Assembly: GCA_937890005.1 (NCBI GenBank)
Contig: CALBZA010000062.1
Coordinates: 1 to 47,029 of the forward strand
Reading direction: 5' to 3'
Length of the DNA: 47,029 bases
From: an uncultured Verrucomicrobia subdivision 3 bacterium
Lineage (GTDB): Bacteria > Verrucomicrobiota > Verrucomicrobiia > Limisphaerales > DASXHY01
Numbering within the stretch: the first letter of the stretch is position 1; every line of letters begins with the position of its first letter. Positions 1 to 8,730 of the stretch are shown here, piece after piece. A program made the translations under genes and the position numbers. Under the pieces are notes generated by a model that saw nothing but the letters and a program-made list of their open reading frames with translations, was not told the DNA's origin and searched no databases.

Positions 1-135
1 GCCCCGGCTGCAGTTCGACGCGCCTCGCGGCGAACATCGAGCGCGAAATGAACCGGATGGCGATGGAATTTTTTTCGTCCTCAAATGCAGATCGCGGGGC
101 GCAATCTGCTACGCCCGAGGCGGGCGTGCTCCCCA
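1..135. repeat. Truncated copy of a ~150-bp element with terminal inverted repeats
   Basis: This stretch is nearly identical to 25844-25994 and 26116-26265. It begins about 14 bases inside the element, so the left terminal repeat is cut off by the window edge. The right end (GGGGCGGGCGTGCTCCCC-like here) is the inverted complement of the left end seen in the complete copies. It carries no convincing gene; the frame MFAARRVELQPGRLRSP seen on the minus strand in complete copies is a by-product of the repeat. Confidence 0.85.
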
Positions 136-142
136 CATAAAG

Positions 143-172
143 AAAGGAGCGCATCGTTTGATGCGCTCCTTT
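143..172 (-). terminator. Rho-independent terminator of the transketolase gene
   Basis: A perfect 13-bp stem (143-155 AAAGGAGCGCATC with 160-172 GATGCGCTCCTTT) closes a 4-base loop. It lies 18 bases beyond the transketolase stop codon. Read on the minus strand it is followed by a T-rich CTTTCTTTA stretch. Position and structure fit intrinsic termination of the leftward gene. Confidence 0.85.
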
Positions 173-190
173 GTGACAGGATTATTCGGA

Positions 191-2260
191 TTACTTGCCC
201 AGCAGGCTCAACGCGGCTTCGGCCATCTTCGGGCCGGTCATGCCGTGTTTCTCATACAGGTGCTCGGCCACGTAGGCGCTCTGGCCGAATTCGCCATGGA
301 TGCCGAGCGACTTCACCACGTGCGCGACGCCGGTATTCGAAAGCGCATGACTGATCTGCGAGCCCATGCCGCAGACGACCTGATGATCTTCGATCGTGAC
401 GAGCTTGCCGCATTTCTTCACGGCGGCGGCGATGGTTTCGAGATCGACGCGATTGACGAACGGATTGTTGATCACGGTTGCCTTCACGCCCTTGGCGGCG
501 AGCAGCCTGCCTGCTTCCACTGCCTTGCTGAACAGCGTGCCGCAGCCGATCAACACCACGTCATCTCCTTCCTGCGTGACCTGCGCCTTGCCCCACGGAT
601 AAGTCGCATTTTCGAGCCACTGGACCGGATAGTTTTCGCGACCGACGAAGAAGATGTAGCTCTCGCCATCCTTGCCTGCCTTGCGATCTTCAGCCTGGCG
701 GCGGATCGCTTCATACATCAACGCCTCGGCTTCGTTGGCGCAGCTCGGAGCGATGACGACGGTGTGCGGAATGGCACTGAGCGCAGCAAGGTAAGTGGTC
801 GCCTGATGGCTCGCACCGTCCGCAGCGTCCTGGAATCCGACGTGCGAGAACATCGCGATGACCGGAGCCTGCGAAAGCGCTGCCATCGTGAGGGGAAGAT
901 TTCCCTTGGTGACACCGAACTGGCCGAAGGTGTCAACGATCGCAACGAAGCCCGCCTTGCTCAGACCGGCGCCGACGCTGACCATGTTGGCTTCAGCGAT
1001 GCCGACGTCGATGTAACGGTCGCCGAGCGCCTTCTGGAACGTGCTGATGCCCGTCGAGCCCTGAACGTCCGAGCTGACTGAGAAGACGGGATAACCTTCC
1101 TTCGCAGCGCGGATGGCGCCGGCGGCGAGACCCGCTTGAACCTTGTCCTTCTTGACCGAAGGAGCGGCTGGAGCTGCAGCGGCGGCTTTGACTTTCTTTT
1201 CCGCCTCCTTCTTTTCCCAGTCGGCGCGGAGTGCCTTGCCCCAGTTCAGAAATTCCTCGGGGACGGAATCGCCTTTGTAGATTTCCGTCAGCCAGTCCAT
1301 GATTTTTTCGCCGTTCGCGAGCGGGAATCCATGGCCGCCAGCAGCATTCTCTTCGGTGGCTTTGATTCCGTAACCCTTGACCGTCTTCACCCAGAGGCAG
1401 ACGGGGAAATTGGGATTCGACTTAGCCTGCTCAATTCCTTTTTCGACCGCCTGGTAAACGGCCTGAAGATCGTGGCCGTTCGGAACCGAGATGACATTCC
1501 AGCCGAGCGTTCCGAGCGACTGGAACGTGCGTTGCATCGAATAGGAATCCTTGGTGATGCGGCCCGACAGCTTGGTGTCGTTGTCGGAAATGACCATCAC
1601 GAACGGATTTACGCGATCCTTCGCGGCGAGGCCGGGAATGGCTGCGAACGCTTCCTTGGCTTCGCCTTCCATGCTCGCGCCGTCGGACACGAGACAGATT
1701 GTGATGCGATCATTGCCGGCGAGCTTGTCGCCGATGGCGAGACCTTGTGCCTGGGGGAGCGAGGAGGAGAGGGGACCGTTGCTGAGCAACACGCCTTCGG
1801 GATTGATGTGGCTTTCGCCGTGGCCGGTGAGCTTGCTCTTGATGCTGCGGAAACCTTTGAGGTCTTCAAAGGTCATGTTGTCGAAGCCGTAATTGGCGCG
1901 CAGCGCGTAGATGCCGTTCTCGGCGTGGCCGGCGTCATTGACGAAATTGTAGGCTTCGTGCCACTGGCGACCCTTTACGCCGAACATGATCGCGTGAATG
2001 GCGGCGTTCAATTCGGCAAAGGCGGAAGGTCCGCCCCAGTGACAGGCGGCACCGCCGACAACCGCGTGAATATCCATTAACGCCAGCAATGCGCGGGTGG
2101 CTCGGGGATCGGCCACCGTGACTTCCTCGCCGGCGAGGTTTTTGATTTTGGTCGAATATTTGGGCGCACCCGCAGGAGTGGGCGCGAGCCGGCTTTTGAG
2201 AGCGAGCGGCTTCAGTGGTGGAGCTTCAACTTTTGCAACGACTGAATTATCGGCGGCCAT
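191..2260 (-). CDS. tkt: Transketolase
   Basis: Thiamine-diphosphate enzyme of the non-oxidative pentose phosphate pathway that moves two-carbon ketol units between sugar phosphates in the cytoplasm. The 689 residues match the family length. The ThDP/Mg motif is visible as SDGASMEGE at 192-200 followed about 30 residues later by SDND near 225-228. A conserved GHGES lies at 146-150, and the catalytic glutamate sits in DVGIAEANM (E423) at the start of the pyrimidine-binding domain. A Lys/Ala/Pro-rich linker at about 350-371 joins the two halves. The ATG at 2260 is the first start; no clear Shine-Dalgarno sequence precedes it. The gene is monocistronic, with its own terminator just downstream. 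It resembles the divergent transketolases with DXS-like motifs found in PVC bacteria, so the exact substrate range is inferred. Confidence 0.93.
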   Translation of the reverse strand: MAADNSVVAKVEAPPLKPLALKSRLAPTPAGAPKYSTKIKNLAGEEVTVADPRATRALLALMDIHAVVGGAACHWGGPSAFAELNAAIHAIMFGVKGRQWHEAYNFVNDAGHAENGIYALRANYGFDNMTFEDLKGFRSIKSKLTGHGESHINPEGVLLSNGPLSSSLPQAQGLAIGDKLAGNDRITICLVSDGASMEGEAKEAFAAIPGLAAKDRVNPFVMVISDNDTKLSGRITKDSYSMQRTFQSLGTLGWNVISVPNGHDLQAVYQAVEKGIEQAKSNPNFPVCLWVKTVKGYGIKATEENAAGGHGFPLANGEKIMDWLTEIYKGDSVPEEFLNWGKALRADWEKKEAEKKVKAAAAAPAAPSVKKDKVQAGLAAGAIRAAKEGYPVFSVSSDVQGSTGISTFQKALGDRYIDVGIAEANMVSVGAGLSKAGFVAIVDTFGQFGVTKGNLPLTMAALSQAPVIAMFSHVGFQDAADGASHQATTYLAALSAIPHTVVIAPSCANEAEALMYEAIRRQAEDRKAGKDGESYIFFVGRENYPVQWLENATYPWGKAQVTQEGDDVVLIGCGTLFSKAVEAGRLLAAKGVKATVINNPFVNRVDLETIAAAVKKCGKLVTIEDHQVVCGMGSQISHALSNTGVAHVVKSLGIHGEFGQSAYVAEHLYEKHGMTGPKMAEAALSLLGK

Positions 2261-2548
2261 AGTATTCTGATATTAAGTTTCTTTCAAAAACGTCCGCGAA
2301 TACTAAGCGAACCTTTCACCGAAAGGAAAATGAAAGTTCTGCAAAGTTCCCATAAGTGCAGGCACTGAGATGGATTATTCTGCGCGGACGATGAGCGAAT
2401 CTCCCTTTCTCCTCCGCACCTCTTCTCCTTTTCTCTTTGGTCAGCAAGCCGGAGCCAGTGTTCAGACGCGAAGAATCTCGTGCGATTTGGCCGGTTCCAA
2501 GCCGGAGACAGTGACAACCCGCCCATGTGGGAGTAATGTAGCGGCAAG

Positions 2549-3046
2549 ATGAACCCGCTGCCGTGGCCGGATAATCATCACCTCGACGCCGCCGAAGGAT
2601 GGCTTGAACTTGGCGACGCTGACTTTGCGTCCGAGGAAATCCAACGCATTGCGCCGGAGCTGAGGCTGCATCCGGAGGTTCTCAATGTCCGATGGCAGAT
2701 ACTCGCGCGGCAAAAAGATTGGGACAATTGCCTCGTGATCGCCGGCGCCATCACGCGTCTTGTTCCCGCGTCGCCCGTCGGCTGGATTCATTTCTCCTAC
2801 ACGTTGCATGAGCTGGGGCGGACGCGTGAAGCGTGGGAAAATCTCTCAGTCGTGGCCGAACGATTTCCGGACGATTGCACGATTGCGTATAACCGCGCCT
2901 GCTACGCCTGCCGCCTCGGTGAACTCAAAACCGCGCGCGATCTTCTGACCCGCGCCATGAAACTCGGCGATCCCAGGGAGTTGAAGCGAACCGCACTGGA
3001 AGACCGGGATCTTCGTCCGCTGTGGAAGGTGATTTCGGAGTTGTAG
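2549..3046 (+). CDS. Small TPR-repeat protein
   Basis: A 165-residue soluble protein, mostly helical, with tetratricopeptide-like repeats: HPEVLNVRWQILARQKDWD (about 50-68), PVGWIHFSYTLHELGRTREAWE (about 85-106) and CTIAYNRACYACRLGELKTARD (about 120-141). Such proteins usually act as protein-binding scaffolds; no partner is indicated here. No signal peptide or catalytic motif is seen. The ATG at 2549 lacks a strong Shine-Dalgarno sequence. The stop codon TAG forms part of the first unit of the octamer repeat array that follows. The function is unknown. Confidence 0.8.
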   Translation: MNPLPWPDNHHLDAAEGWLELGDADFASEEIQRIAPELRLHPEVLNVRWQILARQKDWDNCLVIAGAITRLVPASPVGWIHFSYTLHELGRTREAWENLSVVAERFPDDCTIAYNRACYACRLGELKTARDLLTRAMKLGDPRELKRTALEDRDLRPLWKVISEL

Positions 3047-3202
3047 GACTATAGGACGATAGGACTATAGGACCATAGGACTATAGGACCATAGGACTAT
3101 AGGACCATAGGACTATAGGACCGCAGTCCTCTCGTCCCATAGTCCCATAGGCCATAGTCCTATAGTCCATAGTCCTATGGTCCTATGGTCCCATGGTCCT
3201 AT
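3045..3202. repeat. Octamer direct repeat followed by its inverted complement (giant imperfect hairpin)
   Basis: The left arm, 3045-3124, is ten uninterrupted 8-bp units of the form AGGACYAT, mostly alternating AGGACTAT and AGGACCAT. The right arm, about 3125-3202, is a degenerate series of the reverse complement (ATAGTCCT, ATGGTCCT). The transcript could fold into a stem of roughly 70 bp, and the DNA could extrude as a cruciform. It begins on the TPR gene's stop codon and ends about 60 bp before the next gene's likely start. It may act as a terminator. Confidence 0.9.
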
Positions 3203-3264
3203 CCTTCCTTTTCCCAAAAATTTTGCTCAAGCGTCAGTCCGCGCCGTCGATAGGGGTGAAATTT

Positions 3265-6200
3265 ATGATGCGAAAGACTGAGTCGGTGATTGGACTATGG
3301 CGGTTCGGCAGTTCGGAAGTGCAGACCAGATGCGGCAGGTCCCCGCGAACGTATTCATCCCTTCCTCGTTTCTTCAGGTTGATCTGCATGATTGCGGCGG
3401 CCCTTGGAAGCGTTGCTCATTCCAGTGCGGTTCCGGATCAGGTGTTGACTCTGCCGCCGACGATTTTCGTCCGGCCGGGTGGAACCAGCTACACGTGGTA
3501 TTACAACACTGCCACGACGCCACTCCAGGGCTATCCCGGTCAACATCCGGTTGCATCGGTCGGCTACTACAATGTGGAAGCTTTTGACTGGGACTGGGTG
3601 GTGACGCGCGGCTATTTCCAATACAGCAACAATGGCGGCGAAACATGGACCACCTACACGCTGGGAACTTCGGCGAACTACATCGCCAATCCCGCCAATG
3701 TCTGGCGATTCGTCGATACCAGTCCGGCTGACACAACAACGGCCAACTCCTTCGGAACCGCCTGGACGCTTCAGGGCGTTCCCAGCTCGGTTTCGTCCGG
3801 CGGAAACATCATTCCCGACAACGCGCCGACGAATATTCTTTCTGACAACCTGGCCGGAACGCTTTTCAACAGCCTTCAGCCCGGCGACCTGGTTGCGACG
3901 CTGACGCCCGGAGACACCGGCGCAACCCGCGGCGGACACTGGCAGATCGACAGTCAATCGGTGCCGGACCTGTTCACGCTGCAATTCACGAACACGACTG
4001 GAAACACCGCGGCACTGCGAATCGGCTCGGGCACAATCCCCGCCGGCGGCAGCACGGTGACTGTCACAGTGCGTTACTTCGACATTTACCAGACCGACGA
4101 CTCCGGAAATCCGATTCCGGGCGAAGGTTTCAGCAAACAACTCAGCTTCGACATCATTTCGGAAACGTCGCGCGATCTTGAGTTCAGCAACGACATTCTG
4201 GTGAACAGCTACACGAACGACACGCAGACCATGCCCGCGATCGCAACGTTGAGCGACGGGCGATTCGTGGTCGTCTGGCAGTCTGCCGGCCAGGACGGAA
4301 AGAGTCTGAATCCTAACACAAGACACGGCATCTACGGCCAGCTGTTCTCCAGCGAGGGAACGAAGATCGGCGACGAATTCGTCATCAGCAGTTCCGGTGT
4401 GTTGGTGGACGAAGCTTCGCCGGCAGTGACGGCGCTGAACGATGGACGCTTTGCGGTTTCGTATCTGACGGCGGAATCGGTTTACGACGTGGCGTTCCGG
4501 ATCATTGAAGCCGATGGCACTGTCGGCGCGGAACACATCGCGAACACCCCGTCGGGCAATTGTTACTCGCAATCGATCGCAACCATGGCGGATGGATCGA
4601 TCCTGATTGGATGGTTCAATGATGACGCCGAGATGCGGGTGCATCTGTTTTCTTCGGGCAACGGAGGTTCGCTTTCAGGAGAACTGATCCTCGGATACTG
4701 CGGCTACACGATGAACGTTGGCGCCCTGAGCACCGGCAGTTATGTCACAGCGTTCAGCGATCCGGACACCTATGAAATCATGGTGCGTGTTGGTTATCTC
4801 GGTGAGAATCGAGGAACAGGAATCTTCTGGGGCGGCTACACCCCTCCACGCATCGCCGTGCTCGGCAGCGGCTTTGTGGTGGTGTCGGAGGTCTATGATT
4901 ACGACACGGGCTTTACACGGATCGAAGGCGCGCTGTTCAACAACGCCGGCGTGAAGCAGGGAGAAACCTTCATCGTCCATGCCGGGACGGATTTCGGACG
5001 TTATGGTCCGTCCGTCGCGACGTTGAGCAACGGAGACTTTATCGTCACGTGGACTTCGGACTCGGATGACTTCCATCAGACCGGCATCATGGGACGCCGA
5101 TTTGCCGCGGACGGGACTCCACTGGATGCGACGGATTTTCAGGTGAACGAACATCGACTGGGATGGCAGGACTGGGCTGCAGTCGCAGCGCTTTCGGATA
5201 ATCGCTTTGCTGCCGTGTGGTCTGATATTCAGCCCGGTGGCGATGAAAACGTGAAAGCTCGCGTTTTGTTGCCGGCAAGTGCAGCTCCTACCGTCGCCGT
5301 CGATATCGACACCATATCGATTGGCGAAGGTTCTTCCGTCACGAACACCGGAACGTTTTCCGATGCGAATGGAAACGACACGGTTTCATTGACCGCTTCG
5401 ATTGGAAATCTCTTCGTCAACACGAACGACGGAACCTGGACCTGGACGTTCACCACAACGGATGGTCCCGATGATTCTCAGACCGTTACGATCACTGCGG
5501 AGGATGGCAGCGCGACAAATACCGCCAGCTTCACACTCACTGTGACGAACCTGCCGCCCGTGGCGCAGGCGGAGTCCATCGGCACGCAGAAGAACATGCC
5601 GGTGTTTTTCACACTGACCGCAACCGACCCCGGCCAGGATTCAGTCGTCTCCTATGAAATCACAGCAAACCCAACGAACGGTTTCCTGGTCGGCATCCCG
5701 CCAGCGTTAAACTACATGCCGTTCATCGATGTGCATGGCTCCGATGCGTTCTCTTTCCGTGTCGTGGACAGCGATGGGGCGATCAGCGAGGAAGTTCTCG
5801 TTTCAATTACGATCACCAATTTCAACTTCCCGCCCATGGCCGGTCCCGACGTCGTGATGCGGCCGAACAACACGAAGATCGCGAAAGTGGTGAAAGGGAT
5901 GTTGCTCGTGAATGACTCGGATATTGATGGCGACCCGCTTTCGATCATAGCCGTTGGCGATGCCATGCCTCCAGGCGCCACGGTGGCGTTCGCCGGCAAT
6001 TTCATTGTTTATACCGCGCCGAGCACGAATGCCGGCATTGGGAGCTTCACCTACACACTCAGCGACGGACCGGGCGGCAACCTTGTGACAAACATCGTTC
6101 CGGTGCTGGAGATTGTTTCGGAAATCAACGTCGGGGGACCAAACCCAGCAACCATCGTTCAAAGCAACGGGAGCTTCAGGGTGAAGTTCGTTGGCGTGCC

Positions 6201-6369
6201 GGGCTACAACTACCGGGTTCAGTATTCGACCAATCTCAGCGCGCCTTACATCTGGAAGGAATTCGATCCTCTCGCCATCTACATCGCGCCCACAAACGGC
6301 GTGTTCGAACACGTGGATGTTGAGCCATCGGACGACGCCCGTTTCTATCGCGCCGTGCTGCATCCCTGA
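3265..6369 (+). CDS. Large secreted protein with WD-like/propeller repeats and cadherin-like domains
   Basis: A protein of 1034 residues from the ATG at 3265, chosen because AGGGGTGA lies just upstream; an in-frame ATG at 3193 falls inside the octamer repeat and is unlikely. A basic stretch, a hydrophobic segment (LICMIAAALGSVAHSSA) and a likely cut before VPDQ make a long signal peptide. The centre carries repeats of the type ATLSDGRFVVVWQS, ALNDGRFAVSYL, ATLSNGDFIVTWTS and ALSDNRFAAVWSD, which suggest a beta-propeller-like fold. The last third has Ig/cadherin-like modules (TVTNLPPVAQAES, VNDSDIDGDPLS) and ends in a FYRAVLHP tail seen in verrucomicrobial surface proteins. It is probably a cell-surface or extracellular adhesion protein. 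No catalytic motif is recognised. Confidence 0.8.
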   Translation: MMRKTESVIGLWRFGSSEVQTRCGRSPRTYSSLPRFFRLICMIAAALGSVAHSSAVPDQVLTLPPTIFVRPGGTSYTWYYNTATTPLQGYPGQHPVASVGYYNVEAFDWDWVVTRGYFQYSNNGGETWTTYTLGTSANYIANPANVWRFVDTSPADTTTANSFGTAWTLQGVPSSVSSGGNIIPDNAPTNILSDNLAGTLFNSLQPGDLVATLTPGDTGATRGGHWQIDSQSVPDLFTLQFTNTTGNTAALRIGSGTIPAGGSTVTVTVRYFDIYQTDDSGNPIPGEGFSKQLSFDIISETSRDLEFSNDILVNSYTNDTQTMPAIATLSDGRFVVVWQSAGQDGKSLNPNTRHGIYGQLFSSEGTKIGDEFVISSSGVLVDEASPAVTALNDGRFAVSYLTAESVYDVAFRIIEADGTVGAEHIANTPSGNCYSQSIATMADGSILIGWFNDDAEMRVHLFSSGNGGSLSGELILGYCGYTMNVGALSTGSYVTAFSDPDTYEIMVRVGYLGENRGTGIFWGGYTPPRIAVLGSGFVVVSEVYDYDTGFTRIEGALFNNAGVKQGETFIVHAGTDFGRYGPSVATLSNGDFIVTWTSDSDDFHQTGIMGRRFAADGTPLDATDFQVNEHRLGWQDWAAVAALSDNRFAAVWSDIQPGGDENVKARVLLPASAAPTVAVDIDTISIGEGSSVTNTGTFSDANGNDTVSLTASIGNLFVNTNDGTWTWTFTTTDGPDDSQTVTITAEDGSATNTASFTLTVTNLPPVAQAESIGTQKNMPVFFTLTATDPGQDSVVSYEITANPTNGFLVGIPPALNYMPFIDVHGSDAFSFRVVDSDGAISEEVLVSITITNFNFPPMAGPDVVMRPNNTKIAKVVKGMLLVNDSDIDGDPLSIIAVGDAMPPGATVAFAGNFIVYTAPSTNAGIGSFTYTLSDGPGGNLVTNIVPVLEIVSEINVGGPNPATIVQSNGSFRVKFVGVPGYNYRVQYSTNLSAPYIWKEFDPLAIYIAPTNGVFEHVDVEPSDDARFYRAVLHP

Positions 6370-6404
6370 TCCGACAACCAACCTTTAACGCCCTCATTTT
6401 ACTC

Positions 6405-7061
6405 GTGAGAAACATTTCGAACATCGCCGCCATCCTGATGGCATCAGCCGGAATCGCCTCGGCGGACATCGTCACTGAAACCCGCACGTTCAACGTCGCG
6501 ATGCCCATTGAGGATCCGCAGAATCCGCCCAGTCTCTTTCTGCAAACGATCAACGATTCCGCGATCCTTTCGCTCACAGCGGTGCAAGTCGGATTGCACC
6601 TTCGTGGAACCTTCCCGGACAACGGTTTTGCCAGCGACATGTATGTGGCTCTGAGCCTCGATCTCGGGCCGAACAGCATTCTGCTGAACCGCGTTGGAAC
6701 GTCATTCGGAGATCCTGTCGGGTTCTTCTACGACGGCTGGAACGTTACGTTCAGCGACGATTCGGATAACGGCGACATCCATGTCTGGGACGCCGGCTCC
6801 GGTGTGTTGACCGGAACGTATCAACCGGACGGGCGCATTCTGGCCACGGACGAATCGCGGCCTGCGATGCTCAGCCTTTTCAACGGCCATTCCGGCAACG
6901 GCGACTGGCGGCTTGCGGTGGCTGATCTTTCCCAGGGCGGCCAGATGACGCTTGTCGGCTGGTCATTGACGTTGATTGGCGAAACCACCATCCCCGAGCC
7001 ATCGAGCATCACACTGCTCGCCCTCGGCGCCGGGGCATTGCTGTTCAAGCGGAGACGGTAG
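6405..7061 (+). CDS. PEP-CTERM sorted protein with a proprotein-convertase P-like domain
   Basis: A 218-residue secreted protein starting at GTG 6405, 36 bases after the previous gene, so the two may be co-transcribed. It has a short signal peptide (ISNIAAILMASAGIASA, then DIVTET). A jelly-roll region ends in FNGHSGNGDWRLAVADLS...GWSLTLIG, a pattern typical of P/homo-B domains. The C-terminus IPEPSSITLLALGAGALLF followed by KRRR is a textbook PEP-CTERM sorting signal: PEP motif, hydrophobic helix, basic tail. In this family the tail is recognised by an exosortase, and the mature protein goes to the surface or exopolysaccharide layer. No exosortase gene lies in the window. Confidence 0.88.
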   Translation: MRNISNIAAILMASAGIASADIVTETRTFNVAMPIEDPQNPPSLFLQTINDSAILSLTAVQVGLHLRGTFPDNGFASDMYVALSLDLGPNSILLNRVGTSFGDPVGFFYDGWNVTFSDDSDNGDIHVWDAGSGVLTGTYQPDGRILATDESRPAMLSLFNGHSGNGDWRLAVADLSQGGQMTLVGWSLTLIGETTIPEPSSITLLALGAGALLFKRRR

Positions 7062-7067
7062 GAGCGT

Positions 7068-7136
7068 GTCTGAAAAATCTGGGAGCGCGGCTGTGTCACT
7101 TGAGACCAGCCGCAGCGCTTGGAAACTTCCACCGAT
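7068..7136 (+). repeat. Palindromic interspersed repeat (copy 1 of 3)
   Basis: Starts seven bases after the PEP-CTERM gene stop. The core GGGAGCGCGGCTGTGTCACT...GACCAGCCGCAGCGC can fold by pairing GCGGCTG with CAGCCGC. Near-identical copies lie at 44950-45018 (same orientation) and 45025-45086 (inverted). It resembles REP/BIME-type elements in position and structure. Confidence 0.8.
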
Positions 7137-7249
7137 TGTTGCTTTTCGGATGGCTTCGGCGGGTCTGAGGAAGCCGGGGAAGGGATGGTAATTTGAATCA
7201 GCGTCTGCTAGAAAGACCTTACCTTTAAAGTTCGAGGAGCATTTCGTAC

Positions 7250-7513
7250 ATGAAAAAGGCTATTAGTTCAGCCTACGTTCGATCAAAAGGCCAGCTGGTG
7301 ATTCCTTCAGGCATTCGCCGCCGATACGGCATCAAGCTCGGCACGCGCATCCATTTCATTGAAGAGGGGGAGCAGATCATTTTTCAGCCCGTCACCCGGG
7401 ATTACATCGATTCCTTCTTCGGAATCTTCAAACAAAAGCCGGGCGAGAAATCCGTTGTTCAGGAACTCATAGAAGAACGACGGGCTGAAAAGGAAATAGA
7501 AAATCGCGAGTGA
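7250..7513 (+). CDS. AbrB/MazE-family (SpoVT-AbrB) DNA-binding protein, orphan antitoxin-like
   Basis: A protein of 87 residues. The N-terminal part, SAYVRSKGQLVIPSGIRRRYGIKLGTRI...FQPV (about 6-49), is the swapped-hairpin AbrB fold used by VapB/MazE antitoxins to bind their own promoter as dimers. The C-terminal tail (about 50-87) is charged, and in antitoxins this part wraps the toxin. GAGGAG lies 11 bases before the ATG. No PIN-domain toxin follows: a GTG overlapping the stop opens only about 23 codons before a stop. It is either a solitary regulator or a remnant of a toxin-antitoxin pair. Confidence 0.87.
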   Translation: MKKAISSAYVRSKGQLVIPSGIRRRYGIKLGTRIHFIEEGEQIIFQPVTRDYIDSFFGIFKQKPGEKSVVQELIEERRAEKEIENRE

Positions 7514-7608
7514 AAAAACTTGGTGCGGGATGCCGTTGTACGTCGTGCCCCCGGATCGTGAACCTGACTGATCGTCCATAGACCTTTCGAAAGGTTCCAG
7601 AGCGATTA

Positions 7609-8406
7609 TCAGTTCTGCCGAAATGTTTTCCGTCGGTGTTCTGCAAGAAACGCTGGATCGGGAAGAACCGCGTCCTCAGGCAAAGTCAACGGCTGGCCGG
7701 CGTAAGCGCCGAAGTTTTCGGCTACTGTTCGTTGCGGCAGTTCTGCCTTCAAACGCGGAGAAAGCAGCAACCGCAGATCGTCGTCAAAAGTAATCAACCC
7801 TTGATCAAACGCAGCATCGTGAAGCCGCGACAAAGCCAGCCCATTGCGAACGTTCAACCTTTCGGAAACATGCGTGCCCCAAGGAAGGATGTGTGAGGCG
7901 ATCAGCAGTTCGCGAATGGCGAGTTGGGTTACGCCGCAACGGCCGCCAAAGTTGTTCAATACCGCATCGCGAAAGTAATCCTGTCCACGACGGCGCTTTG
8001 CGATGGCGGTGGCGTCAGTCTGACCTGCAGGTGGACTCTTTCGAATACGAATGCCTTCGCGAGGCAACACCTCAAGCGTGCTGTTTTCATCCACTTCGAA
8101 CAACTTGCGCAATGCATCTTCGGTGGCTGGAGCCGTTTCATTGAGATCGTGATGGAACTCGTCCCAGATTTCGCGATCGAGTGCGCTGGCACCTTCAAGT
8201 CCTCTGATGCCACGCAATTTCAAGGCCGGGTCGAGCGAAGCGAAGTTGCACAACTTCATTGCAAGACTGTTCGATCCCCTCCCGAGTTTTTCCGCCAGTG
8301 CAATGATCGCAGGTTGCCGGGCATGAAGCTGACCGAACGTGAGCTTGTGATACAGATTCAAAGCCACGAGAAGTTCTTCGCGCCTCCATCTTCTTCCGGT
8401 TGCCAT
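7609..8406 (-). CDS. HNH endonuclease domain protein
   Basis: A 265-residue protein. The C-terminal half carries an HNH nuclease core of the HNH_2 type: IASHILPW (H172), RNGLALS (N188) and LHDAAFDQGLI (H196), with a following beta strand LITFDDDLRLLL. The N-terminal half (about 8-90), RREELLVALNLYHKLTFGQLH, resembles the substrate- or DNA-recognition region often found in front of this nuclease in stand-alone restriction-like enzymes. No methyltransferase or other restriction partner lies beside it. It is probably a metal-dependent DNA nuclease in a defence or mobile context. It diverges from the small genes to its right. Confidence 0.85.
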   Translation of the reverse strand: MATGRRWRREELLVALNLYHKLTFGQLHARQPAIIALAEKLGRGSNSLAMKLCNFASLDPALKLRGIRGLEGASALDREIWDEFHHDLNETAPATEDALRKLFEVDENSTLEVLPREGIRIRKSPPAGQTDATAIAKRRRGQDYFRDAVLNNFGGRCGVTQLAIRELLIASHILPWGTHVSERLNVRNGLALSRLHDAAFDQGLITFDDDLRLLLSPRLKAELPQRTVAENFGAYAGQPLTLPEDAVLPDPAFLAEHRRKTFRQN

Positions 8407-8496
8407 GTCGGCAGAATGCCGAGGTGGAAATTCTGATGCGAGCAGGAAAAAGGCTTGTCATCCGAGATGTACCTGGCCAGGTGTTTCTGCCGGGAT

Positions 8497-8730
8497 ATGG
8501 AGAAAATTTATCGCATCACATTAAGTGAACTCGATCTCGGCCAGCTTCTTGATGGATTGGAAGTGCGCGCCGAGGCTTGGGAGAATACGGCTGATTACCA
8601 TCGCACCGGGAAAATGCCGGTCGATTTCATAGTCGAAGAATCCCGCGATGCAGACGAAGCGGCCAAGATTGCGACTCACTACCGCTCGATCATCGGCAAG
8701 ATTCGGAAACAACGGGACGAACAATCATGA
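8497..8730 (+). CDS. Conserved small protein, first of a coupled pair
   Basis: A protein of 77 residues from the ATG at 8497 (MEKIYRITLSELDLGQLLDGLEVRAEAWENTADYH). An upstream in-frame ATG at 8455 adds 14 cysteine-containing residues and is less likely. It is acidic and helical, with no signal peptide or known catalytic motif. Its stop overlaps the start of the next gene (ATGA, 8727-8730), so the two are translationally coupled. I recall similar paired small proteins in many bacteria but know no function for them. Confidence 0.65.
   Translation: MEKIYRITLSELDLGQLLDGLEVRAEAWENTADYHRTGKMPVDFIVEESRDADEAAKIATHYRSIIGKIRKQRDEQS

Noticed and set aside
158..2080. Long plus-strand open frames opposite the transketolase gene
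   Set aside because: They mirror the codon pattern of the transketolase on the other strand, which has clear catalytic motifs and a terminator; no family features are seen in the plus-strand frames.
3045..3202. CRISPR array
   Set aside because: The units are 8 bases long, contiguous and without unique spacers.
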